Made by a program: the position numbers and the translations under genes
Source: Acinetobacter sp. S54
GTDB lineage: Bacteria; Pseudomonadota; Gammaproteobacteria; Pseudomonadales; Moraxellaceae
Direction of reading: 5' to 3'
NCBI RefSeq assembly: GCF_016624945.1
Contig: NZ_JACVUI010000003.1
Span: 490,146 to 554,145 of the forward strand
DNA: 64,000 nt
The notes under the pieces: generated by a model
The model's database searches: none
What the model was told of the DNA's origin: nothing
The model's input: the letters and a program-made list of their open reading frames with translations, nothing else
Part shown: positions 1 to 9,882 of the stretch, in pieces
Layout of the letters: each line of letters begins with the position of its first letter
How positions within the stretch are numbered: the first letter of the stretch is position 1

Positions 1-136
1 TTTCAAGTTGCTGACGCTCACCACTCCAGTCACCCAGTAACCATTGGCGGTCCTGAGACCAGAATTCATTGGCCAATGTCATTTGACTTGTGAAAACCGC
101 CGTTGAAATCAAACCCAGTTTAAAAAAATGACGCAT
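1..136 (-). CDS. quiX: Porin QuiX, N-terminal part only (cut by window edge)
   Basis: Only the first 45 codons lie in the window. They begin at an ATG at 136 with an AAAGGA Shine-Dalgarno sequence about 8 bases upstream. The first 22 or so residues form a signal peptide (MRHFFKLGLI, then a hydrophobic run ending TLANE), followed by EFWSQDRQWLLGDWSG, which looks like the start of an OprB-type carbohydrate-selective porin. It follows quiC on the same strand, the position of quiX in Acinetobacter baylyi ADP1. There it is thought to be an outer-membrane porin for quinate or shikimate uptake. The identification rests on position plus a short N-terminus. Confidence 0.72.
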   Translation of the reverse strand, partial: MRHFFKLGLISTAVFTSQMTLANEFWSQDRQWLLGDWSGERQQLE

Positions 137-155
137 AATATTTCCTTTATCATGT

Positions 156-180
156 AGATGCCTCCAAAAAGAAGGCATCT
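156..180. other. Intercistronic hairpin between quiC and quiX
   Basis: AGATGCCT (156-163) and AGGCATCT (173-180) are perfect 8-bp inverted repeats with a 9-base loop. The T-run lies on the plus-strand side (181-185), so for the minus-strand qui transcript this is a hairpin without a U-tract. An RNA-processing or stability element just ahead of the porin gene is more likely than a terminator of the operon. Confidence 0.5.
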
Positions 181-197
181 TTTTATTATTAATCTTG

Positions 198-1658
198 TTA
201 TTTAATTTGTATTGCAGGACTTAATTCAGACGTTGCACCTAAATGATCCGTTACACTAGCTGTAATAGACGGCATGACCACTTTTGGTGTCCAGCTTGCT
301 TTTGCAATACCCTGTTCATTGGTCATCATTACCAATGAACCTAGATATTGCTCTGCTTCTTTTGAATTAACATTGCGGTTGCCAAAGAATTCAACGTTAT
401 AACGTTGATTTGGTGTTCCTTTGACCTCAATAGTTATTTGCTTTTTATTTGCACTTAACTTAGGGGCCTGAATGCCCTGATTAGGTATTGCATTACAGTT
501 TTGTTCATTTGCTTGGCTACAGGTTTTTTGAAGTTTTGCTGGTTCAATTACTACACCACCACCACGAGACCCTACAAAACCTTCATGTTCAAGGGCTGGC
601 ACACCAAATACAATTGCACCTAAACGCTGATTTGGAACACATGAACCACCAGCTTCACAGCGTTTGATATCTTTAGCATTGTCCCAGATTAGGTTTTTGG
701 TGAGGGTAATACGTGCATTGACATCTTTTTCAGACCGAATGGCGATACCGATACGGTTACCGTGAACCTTATTACCATCAAAAATATTGCCATCCCCTGT
801 TAGGTTGAAACCTAACGAGTTGTTGGTCAATTCGTTATAAGCGATATAGTTACGCTTGCCCCAATTAATTTGCAAACCATCTGAATAGTTCTCAAACTTA
901 TTTCCGACAACTGCATTGTCATTACCCCACAGGATTTCAATACCTTGTGATGGTTCTGGATTGGCTTGGGTTGAGGTAAAGAGGTTATTCGCGACAAGGT
1001 TAAATGCCGCACCGCGTGTTAACTCTAATCCATCACCATTATCGATAAAGAGATTGTCCAAGACTTTGTTGTTATTGGTGGTGGTCGCCGTTGGATTGCC
1101 CTTTCCGTCATCCCCCGTAATCATAACGCCTGCACCACCGTAATTGTTACTAATACGGTTATGTTGAATCAAGTTGTTGCTTGAACGGTTAACGAGTACG
1201 CCAATACAGAAACGGTGAACATCCAGACCTTTTAATGTTACGCCATTCACATCCTGTAGAACGAGACCAGGAAGTGTCATGGTACGAACATTGGTTCCAT
1301 ATTGTTCAGGGTTTGCACCAGGACAAGCCTTCGCACCTTCACCTTTAATATAATTAGAACCGTCGATTGCAATAAATTCACCTGTTTTATCCCATTCAGT
1401 TCCTATAATTTTTACAGAAGACTTGATGGGTGGTAATGGTTTATCGACTTTAATCACATAAGGAGCCTTGCCAATAGCTTGAATCAGGATTTGATTTTCC
1501 TGTGCTGCATTAGCGTTGGATTGTTCAATCGCCCAACGTAAAGATCCTTTTTGATTATCGTCCTGATAACGATCTACCACGTAGGTTTTTGCTACTGCAA
1601 AACCTGAAGTTACTAAGCCCAATGTCAAAGCTGACAAGCGTAAAAAAGTTAATTTCAT
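198..1658 (-). CDS. quiC: 3-dehydroshikimate dehydratase, periplasmic, beta-helix type
   Basis: QuiC converts 3-dehydroshikimate to protocatechuate, linking quinate/shikimate oxidation to the pca pathway. The 486-residue protein has a signal peptide (MKLTFLRLSA, hydrophobic to about residue 20, cut after AVA at 23), so it acts in the periplasm. Roughly residues 60-330 are Asn- and Gly-rich turns typical of a right-handed parallel beta-helix, as in Acinetobacter QuiC and unlike the sugar-isomerase-fold AsbF enzymes. The open frame extends upstream to 1757 inside quiB, but the ATG at 1658 is preferred: it has AGGGA upstream, starts the signal peptide and lies 19 bases after the quiB stop. Confidence 0.9.
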   Translation of the reverse strand: MKLTFLRLSALTLGLVTSGFAVAKTYVVDRYQDDNQKGSLRWAIEQSNANAAQENQILIQAIGKAPYVIKVDKPLPPIKSSVKIIGTEWDKTGEFIAIDGSNYIKGEGAKACPGANPEQYGTNVRTMTLPGLVLQDVNGVTLKGLDVHRFCIGVLVNRSSNNLIQHNRISNNYGGAGVMITGDDGKGNPTATTTNNNKVLDNLFIDNGDGLELTRGAAFNLVANNLFTSTQANPEPSQGIEILWGNDNAVVGNKFENYSDGLQINWGKRNYIAYNELTNNSLGFNLTGDGNIFDGNKVHGNRIGIAIRSEKDVNARITLTKNLIWDNAKDIKRCEAGGSCVPNQRLGAIVFGVPALEHEGFVGSRGGGVVIEPAKLQKTCSQANEQNCNAIPNQGIQAPKLSANKKQITIEVKGTPNQRYNVEFFGNRNVNSKEAEQYLGSLVMMTNEQGIAKASWTPKVVMPSITASVTDHLGATSELSPAIQIK

Positions 1659-1677
1659 GACATGTTCCCTGTCTTGC

Positions 1678-2547
1678 TTAAGGTGTAGGTTGAACGGTTT
1701 TAAGGAATTGTTTAAGTTGGGTGACATCAATTTGTCCCGGCGCTGAAGCTTCACCAATCATGCCAAAGCTTAAACTACCGCCCATATTGGCAGTCGCAAT
1801 GCGGGAAATAGTCCCTAAACGTCCCATTGACATGGTAAGCAAAGGTTTTTTGCTTTGTTCACTTACTGTTAAAGTAGCATTCATCAAAGTAAATACATCT
1901 TGCTTGGATTTCGGCATGACTGCGATTTTTAAAATATCAGCGCCCATTTGATCCTGTTTCAGCAAGCGACTGACAATTTCCTGCTCACTTGGTGTTTTAT
2001 CGAAATCGTGGTTTGACATGACCACCAACACATTTTTCTGATGTGCTAATTTAGTTAATTTTGAAACTGCTGTCTGATCACGGAACATTTCAATATCAAG
2101 TAATTGCATAAATGGTTTTTTAAGGTATTCGCTATAAATTTTTTCATATTCTTGATCGCTTACCTTTAATTTACCGCCTTCATTTGCAGTACGAATGGTC
2201 GCGAGCAATGGTTTATTTTTTAGAATTTGGTTGAGCTCTTGTCCTAAAGCAATCACTTGTTTGCTATCACTGGCAAACTCAAGTAAATCAATGCGAAATT
2301 CTGCAATATCTGCATCTTTGTTTTCGGCAATTACTTTGGCTTGCGCAATCGCCTGTTCTTTAGTTTTTGCGGTAATCGGTACAATGGTTTTAACGGGTAA
2401 TTCACCAATCGTAAGATTTTTTACAACATAAGATGATTGAGCGGCTGCTACAGTTGTTTCTGCGGCATAAGTCGCTGCAAAAGGGAATGATATAAACAAT
2501 GCGCCACTTACGCAAAGTTGTTTGACGAGTTTATTGGTATTAAACAT
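1678..2547 (-). CDS. quiB: 3-dehydroquinate dehydratase, type I, exported catabolic form
   Basis: QuiB dehydrates 3-dehydroquinate to 3-dehydroshikimate for quinate catabolism. The 289-residue protein is a type I (class I aldolase) dehydroquinase. It has the catalytic His in SNHDF (H180), the Schiff-base Lys in ADILKIAV (K207), an EFRIDLLE strand near 83-90 and the substrate-loop motif SAPGQ near 268-272. Unlike cytoplasmic AroD it carries a signal peptide of about 29 residues (MFNTNKLVKQ, hydrophobic core, ATYAAE), placing it in the periplasm with QuiC. AAGGAAACG lies just ahead of the ATG. It follows pcaG and precedes quiC, as in ADP1. Confidence 0.93.
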   Translation of the reverse strand: MFNTNKLVKQLCVSGALFISFPFAATYAAETTVAAAQSSYVVKNLTIGELPVKTIVPITAKTKEQAIAQAKVIAENKDADIAEFRIDLLEFASDSKQVIALGQELNQILKNKPLLATIRTANEGGKLKVSDQEYEKIYSEYLKKPFMQLLDIEMFRDQTAVSKLTKLAHQKNVLVVMSNHDFDKTPSEQEIVSRLLKQDQMGADILKIAVMPKSKQDVFTLMNATLTVSEQSKKPLLTMSMGRLGTISRIATANMGGSLSFGMIGEASAPGQIDVTQLKQFLKTVQPTP

Positions 2548-2606
2548 TTACGTTTCCTTGTAAAACAGGAGAACTGCACGCCAGAGGCGCACAGTGAATT
2601 CCATCA

Positions 2607-3236
2607 TTAAATATCAAAGAAAACCGTTTCATCTTCACCCTGAATACGGATGTCAAAACGGTATACAATTTCACCATCGCGTTCTTCACGTTTAGCAATC
2701 AACGTTTGACGACGAGTAGCCCATTCAATACTGTTCAGTACTGGATCTTTGGCATTGGCTTCTGATTCATCATCAAAATAAACACGAGTGTTTAGACCGA
2801 TGTTGACACCACGTGCAAAAATAATCAGTGCGATATGCGGTGCTTGAGTTGAACCCTTACGACCCGGAACAGCGCCCGGTTTAATCGTATTAAAGCTCCA
2901 AAAACCAGTATTAAAATCTGCACCTGTACGCCCCCAACCTAAAAAGTTTGGATCAGCTTGTTTGTCTTGAGAATCAGCTTGACTTGGGTAAACGCCGTTA
3001 GCATCTGCCTGCCAGATTTCAATTAAAACATCGCGTAGCGGTAAGCCTAAACCATCAAATACCTGACCTTCCAAGCGAATACGTTCACCTTGCGTATTTT
3101 CTTGCACAAGATTGTTATCTAGATTATGTTCAAACACTTCGATATTGGCTTGTTTAGGTAAAAGACCAATATGTACATATGGCCCACCTGTTTGAGATGG
3201 GGTTTCTTTTAATTCCTGAAAATTCCAACCATTCAT
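2607..3236 (-). CDS. pcaG: Protocatechuate 3,4-dioxygenase, alpha subunit
   Basis: This is the alpha subunit of the intradiol ring-cleaving enzyme that turns protocatechuate into 3-carboxy-cis,cis-muconate. It shares the dioxygenase fold with PcaH (EIWQADANGVYPSQAD; TIKPGAVPGRKG; PHIALIIFARG) but lacks the iron ligands, as alpha subunits do. The ATG at 3236 (MNGWNFQELK) is chosen over the upstream ATG at 3254, which overlaps the pcaH stop. The former has GGAG eight bases upstream and gives 209 residues, the length I recall for the ADP1 protein. Confidence 0.96.
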   Translation of the reverse strand: MNGWNFQELKETPSQTGGPYVHIGLLPKQANIEVFEHNLDNNLVQENTQGERIRLEGQVFDGLGLPLRDVLIEIWQADANGVYPSQADSQDKQADPNFLGWGRTGADFNTGFWSFNTIKPGAVPGRKGSTQAPHIALIIFARGVNIGLNTRVYFDDESEANAKDPVLNSIEWATRRQTLIAKREERDGEIVYRFDIRIQGEDETVFFDI

Positions 3237-3253
3237 GTTATTTACTCCATCCA

Positions 3254-3991
<738 letters not shown>

Positions 3992-4016
3992 TTAAAAAGT
4001 AAAAATCCTTGAACCG

Positions 4017-4421
4017 TTACTGTTGACCGTCTTGGTCTGAGCCAATCCCTAACTCCACAAAAACTTCTTCTGCCATGTGCATGGCTGCATTTGCTGCTGG
4101 TAAGCCTGCGTACAGTGATGAATGAAGAAATAATTCCTTGAGTTCATCTTTGGTTACGCCATTGTTAAAACAAGCACGAATATGCATGCGTAGTTCCGCT
4201 TCACGTCCTAACGCAAGTAAAATCCCAATAGTGACTAAACTACGTGTGTGACGCGGTAAGCCCGGACGAGACCACACCTCACCCCATGCATAACGGCTAA
4301 TAAAATTTTGAAAATCCGAGTTAAAATCATTCAGGTTCTCAAGTGAACGGTTGACGTGCTTTTCACCTAGAACTTCAGTGCGGACTTCTAGTCCTTGTTT
4401 ATAACGTTGTTCATCATTCAT
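4017..4421 (-). CDS. pcaC: 4-carboxymuconolactone decarboxylase
   Basis: PcaC decarboxylates 4-carboxymuconolactone to beta-ketoadipate enol-lactone, between the PcaB and PcaD steps. The 134 residues are one carboxymuconolactone decarboxylase/AhpD-fold domain, with the helical segment SLVTIGILLALGREAELRMH (about 62-81) and the downstream GVTKDELKELFLHSSLYAG. GAGG precedes the ATG. It lies between pcaK and pcaH in the pca operon. It is a stand-alone PcaC, not the PcaL fusion with the lactonase seen in actinobacteria. Confidence 0.95.
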   Translation of the reverse strand: MNDEQRYKQGLEVRTEVLGEKHVNRSLENLNDFNSDFQNFISRYAWGEVWSRPGLPRHTRSLVTIGILLALGREAELRMHIRACFNNGVTKDELKELFLHSSLYAGLPAANAAMHMAEEVFVELGIGSDQDGQQ

Positions 4422-4436
4422 TAGAGAAACCTCACT

Positions 4437-5792
4437 TTATGTTGCATCAGTGTGTGCAACAACGGATTTAACAAAGATTGCAACAGCAGCAGCGGCAGCA
4501 GGAATAAATAACATGCTCAAGATCATGGTAAATGACCAATTATTTCCTAATAAAACCGCACCAATCCATGCACCAAATACGGCACCAAACCGACCAATAC
4601 CGGACATCCACGCCACACCTGTCGCACGACATTGAGTCGGATAGAAACGTGCGCTGAGGACTGGCATAGAGGATTGCGCACCATTGACTGCAATTCCTGC
4701 ACAGAGAATGAAAACGGCAAGTAAAGTAGGATTAGATAAACTTTGACCTACAATCACAGCAAAAATACCAGCAGCTAAATAAAAGCCTGCAATGATGCGG
4801 TTTGGGTTAAATCGATCCATTGCCCAGCCAATAAACAGAGCACTGAGTACACCACCAAACTGGAACAAACCACCGATAAATGCAGCACGTTCGAGGGATG
4901 CGCCAGTTTCACGCATTAGGGTTGGTAACCAGCTGGTCAATAAATAAATAACAACCAATCCCATGAAATAAGTGAGCCAAAGTAAAACAGTACCTTTGAC
5001 ATATTTAGGCGAGAACAACATGCCAAATACGCCCTTTTTATCACCGTCATTGACCTTTTCTTCAGGTACATGAAATTCGCTTATACCTTGAACATGCTGT
5101 GGAGCAATACGCGTCAAAATCTGACGTACTTTCTCGTTGTTACCGCCTTTTACGATTAGAAAACGATATGACTCAGGCAGGCAAAAGATAACCAAAAGCA
5201 TTAAAATTAGTGGAGCCCAGCCGCCCAATAAGAACAGGCTATGCCAACCATAAGCAGGAATAAGCCAGCTACTAATAAAGCCACCCATTGCCATGCCGAG
5301 GTTATACCCACAAAACATACAGGTCACTAAAAGTGAGCGAATACGGGCTGGACAATATTCAGAAAATAATGTGGTTGCATTAGGCATTGCAGCGCCAAGA
5401 CCGATACCTGTCAAAAAGCGAAAAATTACTAAGCTATCCAGATTGGTTGAATAAGCACAAGCCAGCGTAAAACCACCAAAAATCAACATGGATACAGATA
5501 AAACAATTTTACGTCCAAAACGGTCAGCCGTCGGGCCCGAAACCAAGGCACCAATGATCATTCCGCCCAAAGCAGCACTCATAACGGGCCCCAGTTGTGA
5601 GCGATCAACGCCCCAATCCTGTGCCAGTGCAGGTGCAATAAAACCCATTGCAGCAGTATCTATACCGTCTACAAAAACAATGAGAAAACAAACAATTGCA
5701 ATTAACCATTGATACTTACTTAAAGGAGCATCATTGATCAGTGCTTGTGCATCTAAACTCGTTTTTGAAGTAGCGTAATCCTGAGACGCCAT
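4437..5792 (-). CDS. pcaK: 4-hydroxybenzoate/protocatechuate MFS transporter
   Basis: PcaK is a 12-helix major facilitator of the aromatic acid:H+ symporter family. It has the helix-1 motif DGIDTAAMGFIAPAL (about 42-56), the loop 2-3 signature GPTADRFGRK (about 84-93) and a long central loop near residue 230. It would import protocatechuate or 4-hydroxybenzoate across the inner membrane. A strong AAGGAGG precedes the ATG. It lies between pcaD and pcaC as in ADP1. Related paralogues occur at 23484-24797 and 36889-38130. Confidence 0.93.
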   Translation of the reverse strand: MASQDYATSKTSLDAQALINDAPLSKYQWLIAIVCFLIVFVDGIDTAAMGFIAPALAQDWGVDRSQLGPVMSAALGGMIIGALVSGPTADRFGRKIVLSVSMLIFGGFTLACAYSTNLDSLVIFRFLTGIGLGAAMPNATTLFSEYCPARIRSLLVTCMFCGYNLGMAMGGFISSWLIPAYGWHSLFLLGGWAPLILMLLVIFCLPESYRFLIVKGGNNEKVRQILTRIAPQHVQGISEFHVPEEKVNDGDKKGVFGMLFSPKYVKGTVLLWLTYFMGLVVIYLLTSWLPTLMRETGASLERAAFIGGLFQFGGVLSALFIGWAMDRFNPNRIIAGFYLAAGIFAVIVGQSLSNPTLLAVFILCAGIAVNGAQSSMPVLSARFYPTQCRATGVAWMSGIGRFGAVFGAWIGAVLLGNNWSFTMILSMLFIPAAAAAVAIFVKSVVAHTDAT

Positions 5793-5833
5793 ATTTGCCT
5801 CCTTAAGGCCTAAAGTCCTTTTAAATATCTAAA

Positions 5834-6634
5834 CTACTGAATAGATTCAATAAATTGACTGAAGACTTGTGTAAAGGCTTCAGGTTGTTCAATATTGGAA
5901 AGATGAGAAGCTTCAATGATATAAAGTTGACTTCCCTTGATATGCCGCTGCATGAACTCACCATCTACGACAGTCGTTACAGGATCAGCCGCCCCAGCAA
6001 CAATTAAAGTTGGAAGGGCGATAGATTCGATTTGTTGGCGCACATCCGCTGTTGCTAAAGCACGACAAGAATTGGCATAACCTAAAGCAGGTGTATGTGC
6101 CAAACTTTGAATAGTCTGTTGCGCTAAAGCATTTTTTTGATAATCAAATTTTTCACTAAACCAGCGTGTATGGGTCGATGCAACCAAATCAGCCAGACCA
6201 TTTTCCTCAACTGCATTTGCACGAGCATTCCAGCCATCCTCCGTCCAGATTTTGGCAGCAGAATTTGCCACAGTAATGCTATTGAAACGTTGAGATTGAT
6301 AAATACCTAACCAAAGTCCAGTCATACCGCCCATTGAAATACCGCAAAAATGTGCTTTTTCAATATTTAGGGCATCTAAAATATCGATGACATCTTCGCC
6401 CAGATTTTGTAATGACGTATTTTCTATCACATCACTTTGACCGTGACCACGTGTGTCATAAGTGACTACTTTATATTGGCTTTTTAAAGCTTCAACCTGT
6501 GGTTGCCACATGCCTTTATCTGTACCTAATGAGTTTGAAAATACGATTGCAGGCGCATTTTCAGCCCCGTTTACCTGTACAGATAATTGTTTGCCTTGAC
6601 GATTGGTAATCATGATGCCGATTTCTTTGCTCAC
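5834..6634 (-). CDS. pcaD: 3-oxoadipate enol-lactonase
   Basis: PcaD hydrolyses beta-ketoadipate enol-lactone to beta-ketoadipate. It is an alpha/beta hydrolase of 266 residues with nucleophile Ser100 (CGISMGGMTG), Asp217 (AGAADPVT) and His244 (EASHLSN); NSLGTDKGMWQPQ near 34-46 gives the oxyanion region. The start is a GTG that overlaps the pcaB stop (GTGA) and has AAGGAG seven bases upstream. This is better supported than the internal ATG at 6613, which lacks a ribosome site. Confidence 0.94.
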   Translation of the reverse strand: MSKEIGIMITNRQGKQLSVQVNGAENAPAIVFSNSLGTDKGMWQPQVEALKSQYKVVTYDTRGHGQSDVIENTSLQNLGEDVIDILDALNIEKAHFCGISMGGMTGLWLGIYQSQRFNSITVANSAAKIWTEDGWNARANAVEENGLADLVASTHTRWFSEKFDYQKNALAQQTIQSLAHTPALGYANSCRALATADVRQQIESIALPTLIVAGAADPVTTVVDGEFMQRHIKGSQLYIIEASHLSNIEQPEAFTQVFSQFIESIQ

Positions 6635-7986
6635 TTTGCCACTCCTTTTGCGTCCTGCAAGACTGCATCGATCTGGTTTTGGATATTGCCCAAATACGAT
6701 TCAGGTTTAAAAATCTCATCAAGTTGTGAAGCATTAAAATATTGCTTCACTTCATTAACGTTTGAAATTACATCTTTTAAATGGATGTGTTCTGCTACTG
6801 CTTTTTTACATGCTGCTTCAACCACATGATGTGCATTAAGACGGCCTATATGAGGTGCCAGAGCCATCATCACAGCTTCTGCCATAATCAGTCCATTGGT
6901 ACATTCAATATTGCGATGCATGTTGTCAGCATTAACTTCCATGCCTTGCAATACATCTAAAGTACGTTCCAATGCACCAGCAGTAAGTTGAAAAATTTCT
7001 GGTAAAGATAGCCACTCTGCATGCCAGCCGCCCAAACTACGTTCGTGTTCTTGCACCATACTTTGATAAATACTCGACATTAACGCGGGTACCCGATTCG
7101 CTGCTGCCAATACTGATGCTGCGGCAACTGGATTACGCTTATGAGGCATGGTCGATGAACCACCACGACCTTTAGCAGCAGGCTCAAATAGCTCTGCGAT
7201 TTCAGTCTGCATCATGAGTGACCAGTCACGCGCCATTTTTCCAGTATTGCCAGTAATTATGCCGAGCGAACTAGCAATTTCAACAATACGATCACGCTCG
7301 CCATGCCAAGTACATGCCGCAGCACAGAGCTTTAGTTGTTTGGCATAAGCTTCAACAACAGCACTCCCTTGATCCTGTAAAGATGCTAGAGAACCGACTG
7401 CACCACCAAGCTGAGCAACTAGAACACGAGTTCGCATTGCTTCAATACGATCTAAATCACGCTTAAATGCAGATGCCCAACGTGCCAATTTATGTCCTAG
7501 CGTAATTGGTAAAGCCTGCTGTAACCATGTGCGCCCTATCATGACCTGATGGCGATAAGTTCGAGCTTGAGACAAAGCTATGTCATAGCACTGTTGAACT
7601 TGGTTTTGTACAATGTCCAAAGCATCACGACATTGCAAAATACAGGCTGTATCTAAAATATCCTGACTAGTTGCACCCCAATGAACATAACGTGCAGCAT
7701 CTTCATCAGTTTCTTTAACGATAGCAGTGAGCTGTTTAACAAAAGGAATTGCAATATTCCCTGCCAAACCCGTAGCAGTTGCCAAAATTTCAAAATCAAT
7801 CTTTTCCAATGCTGTTTTTGCAGCATGTTCAATCACAGTTGCAGCAGATTGAGGAATTACCCCAACCTCTGCCTGTGCTTGCGCCAGCGCCACTTCAGCC
7901 TCGACCATATATGACACTAAAGCATGATCACTAAAAATTTCAGTCACATCTTTTTGGTAAAATAAGCTGGCATATAACTGGCTCAT
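6631..7986 (-). CDS. pcaB: 3-carboxy-cis,cis-muconate cycloisomerase
   Basis: PcaB lactonises 3-carboxymuconate to 4-carboxymuconolactone. It belongs to the fumarase/aspartase superfamily, shown by HWGATSQD (about 102-109) and the signature GSSTMPHKRNP (about 275-286), the mobile loop with the catalytic Ser. The 451-residue length is typical. It starts 13 bases after the pcaF stop and overlaps pcaD by four bases, so the pair is probably translationally coupled. Confidence 0.96.
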   Translation of the reverse strand: MSQLYASLFYQKDVTEIFSDHALVSYMVEAEVALAQAQAEVGVIPQSAATVIEHAAKTALEKIDFEILATATGLAGNIAIPFVKQLTAIVKETDEDAARYVHWGATSQDILDTACILQCRDALDIVQNQVQQCYDIALSQARTYRHQVMIGRTWLQQALPITLGHKLARWASAFKRDLDRIEAMRTRVLVAQLGGAVGSLASLQDQGSAVVEAYAKQLKLCAAACTWHGERDRIVEIASSLGIITGNTGKMARDWSLMMQTEIAELFEPAAKGRGGSSTMPHKRNPVAAASVLAAANRVPALMSSIYQSMVQEHERSLGGWHAEWLSLPEIFQLTAGALERTLDVLQGMEVNADNMHRNIECTNGLIMAEAVMMALAPHIGRLNAHHVVEAACKKAVAEHIHLKDVISNVNEVKQYFNASQLDEIFKPESYLGNIQNQIDAVLQDAKGVAK

Positions 7987-7998
7987 GACGATCTTCCT

Positions 7999-9207
7999 TT
8001 AAGCAACCCGCTCAATAATCAAGGCAATACCCTGACCCACCCCAATACACATTGAACACAAGGCATATTTGCCCCCTGTTTGTTCAAGCTGATTTAACGC
8101 AGTGGTCACCAAACGTGCTCCTGATGCGCCCAATGGATGACCCAGTGCAATCGCCCCGCCATTTGGATTCACTCGTGCATCCTCATCGGTTAGACCGAGA
8201 TCACGGGTACACGCCAGAGCTTGCGCTGCAAATGCTTCATTCAGCTCAATCACATCCATCTGCTCTAACGTCATATTGGCTTGTTTCAGCAGTTTTTTAA
8301 TCGCAGGTGCAGGTGCAAAACCCATAATTCTTGGTTCGATTCCCACCGTCGTCGCGGCAATGATTTTGGCACGGGGTTTTAATTGGTAGTGTGCAATCGC
8401 TTCATCAGATGCTATCAATACTGCCGCTGCACCATCATTAATACCTGATGCATTGCCCGCCGTTACTGTACCGTCTGCTTTCACCACACCTTTGAGTTTG
8501 GTTAAACCTTCAAGTGTGGTCGATGCACGTGGATGCTCATCTGTCGTGATCACTACAGGATCACCTTTGCGCTGTGGAATCGTCACAGGTACGATTTCTT
8601 TAGCAAAGTAGCCTTTGGCTTGTGCTACCGCAGTACGCTGCTGACTGTTATAGGCGAACTGGTCTTGATCTTCACGATTGATGTTGAACTGTTCTGCCAC
8701 GTTTTCAGCCGTTTGTGGCATGGTGTCTACACCATACATGGCTTTGAGTTTTGGATTGATAAAACGCCAGCCCATGGTGGTGTCTTCAATCTTTTGGCTA
8801 CGACCAAAGGCACCTTCGGATTTGCCCATGACGTAAGGCGCACGGCTCATGCTTTCAACACCACCCGCAATAATCAAATGGGCTTCACCGGCTTTGATGG
8901 CACGTGCTGCCATCGCAATGGCATCCAGTGATGATCCACATAAACGGTTAACTGTGGTGGCAGGCACTTGAACCGGTAAGCCTGCAAGCAGTGCTGACAT
9001 GCGTCCAACGTTACGGTTGTCTTCGCCAGCCTGATTGGCGCACCCATAGATCACGTCATCGACCTGTTGCCAGTTAACAGTGGGATTACGTTCGATCAAT
9101 GCGGCAATTGGGACTGCCCCCAAGTCATCCGCACGTACAGGGGCCAGGCCACCTGCATAGCGACCAAAGGGAGTTCGGATGGCATCAATGATATATGCGT
9201 TTTTCAT
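7999..9207 (-). CDS. pcaF: 3-oxoadipyl-CoA thiolase
   Basis: PcaF cleaves 3-oxoadipyl-CoA to succinyl-CoA and acetyl-CoA, the last step of the pathway. The 402-residue thiolase has the nucleophile Cys90 (NRLCGSS), His357 (LGHPLGASG) and Cys387 (SMCIGVGQG). AAGGAGAGG lies ahead of the ATG. Parts are visibly richer in G+C than neighbouring genes: 34 of 60 bases at 8881-8940 and 37 of 60 at 8101-8160, against 26 of 60 at 5101-5160. A paralogue with the same catalytic triad lies at 29471-30676. Confidence 0.96.
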   Translation of the reverse strand: MKNAYIIDAIRTPFGRYAGGLAPVRADDLGAVPIAALIERNPTVNWQQVDDVIYGCANQAGEDNRNVGRMSALLAGLPVQVPATTVNRLCGSSLDAIAMAARAIKAGEAHLIIAGGVESMSRAPYVMGKSEGAFGRSQKIEDTTMGWRFINPKLKAMYGVDTMPQTAENVAEQFNINREDQDQFAYNSQQRTAVAQAKGYFAKEIVPVTIPQRKGDPVVITTDEHPRASTTLEGLTKLKGVVKADGTVTAGNASGINDGAAAVLIASDEAIAHYQLKPRAKIIAATTVGIEPRIMGFAPAPAIKKLLKQANMTLEQMDVIELNEAFAAQALACTRDLGLTDEDARVNPNGGAIALGHPLGASGARLVTTALNQLEQTGGKYALCSMCIGVGQGIALIIERVA

Positions 9208-9224
9208 GGGTATCTGTCCTCTCC

Positions 9225-9872
9225 TTAAGTTGCATCAATCAAGGTTGCGCCCGTTAAGCGTTGCAATTCTTCAAAGCTTAAACCTGCAACTTTTTCAGTC
9301 ACTTTAAGGCCTTCAGGGGTAACATCGATCACGCACAGGTCGGTGTAGATCCGATCAACGCATTTTTGTCCTGTGGCTGGATAAGTCAGTTCCGCTACGA
9401 TCTTCGGTTCGCCTTTTTTGGTCACGTGATCGGTGGTGACAAAGACTTTTTTAGCGCCTACGGCCAAGTCCATCGCGCCACCAACCGATGGAATCGCATC
9501 AGCTGCGCCGGTATGCCAATTGGCAAGGTCGCCATTGGCAGCAATCTGGAAGGCACCGAGTACGCAAATGTCGAGATGTCCACCACGCATCATGGCAAAG
9601 GAGTCGCCATGATGAAAGAAACAACCGCCTTTAAGCATGGTTACGTATTCTTTCCCGGCATTGATCAGCTCTGAATCTTCTTCACCTTTTGCAGGAGGCG
9701 GGCCAAAGGCCAATAAACCATTTTCTGAATGGAGGAAGACGTCTTTGTCAGCCGGCAGGTAGCTGGCAATTTTAGTGGGTAAACCAATACCTAAATTGAC
9801 ATATGCGCCTTCTGGAATATCCTGTGCCACACGCTGTGCAATCTGGTCACGGCTTAGTTTTTGATAACTCAT
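9225..9872 (-). CDS. pcaJ: 3-oxoadipate CoA-transferase, subunit B
   Basis: PcaJ is the catalytic half of the succinyl-CoA:3-oxoadipate CoA-transferase that activates beta-ketoadipate. The active-site glutamate is Glu50 in LHSENGLLAFG, and GGAMDLAVGAKK is the typical C-terminal motif. The open frame extends to 9935 within pcaI, but the ATG at 9872 (MSYQKLSRDQ) is preferred because it has AAGGAA upstream and lies 10 bases after the pcaI stop, giving 215 residues. The 22118-22768 gene is a close paralogue. Confidence 0.95.
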   Translation of the reverse strand: MSYQKLSRDQIAQRVAQDIPEGAYVNLGIGLPTKIASYLPADKDVFLHSENGLLAFGPPPAKGEEDSELINAGKEYVTMLKGGCFFHHGDSFAMMRGGHLDICVLGAFQIAANGDLANWHTGAADAIPSVGGAMDLAVGAKKVFVTTDHVTKKGEPKIVAELTYPATGQKCVDRIYTDLCVIDVTPEGLKVTEKVAGLSFEELQRLTGATLIDAT

Positions 9873-9882
9873 GTCGATTTCC

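Noticed and set aside
109..153. Possible 14-codon leader peptide (ATG at 153) with GGAGG upstream, overlapping the quiX start
   Set aside because: The GGAGG lies inside the hairpin arm at 156-180, the peptide has no regulatory codon pattern, and the quiX start has its own ribosome site.
1659..1757. N-terminal extension of quiC into quiB
   Set aside because: The extension precedes a normal signal peptide and the internal ATG has a ribosome site; an extended form would bury the export signal.
8533..8931. 132-codon plus-strand ORF inside pcaF
   Set aside because: It is antisense to a clear thiolase whose catalytic residues are all intact; no ribosome site or family match was seen.
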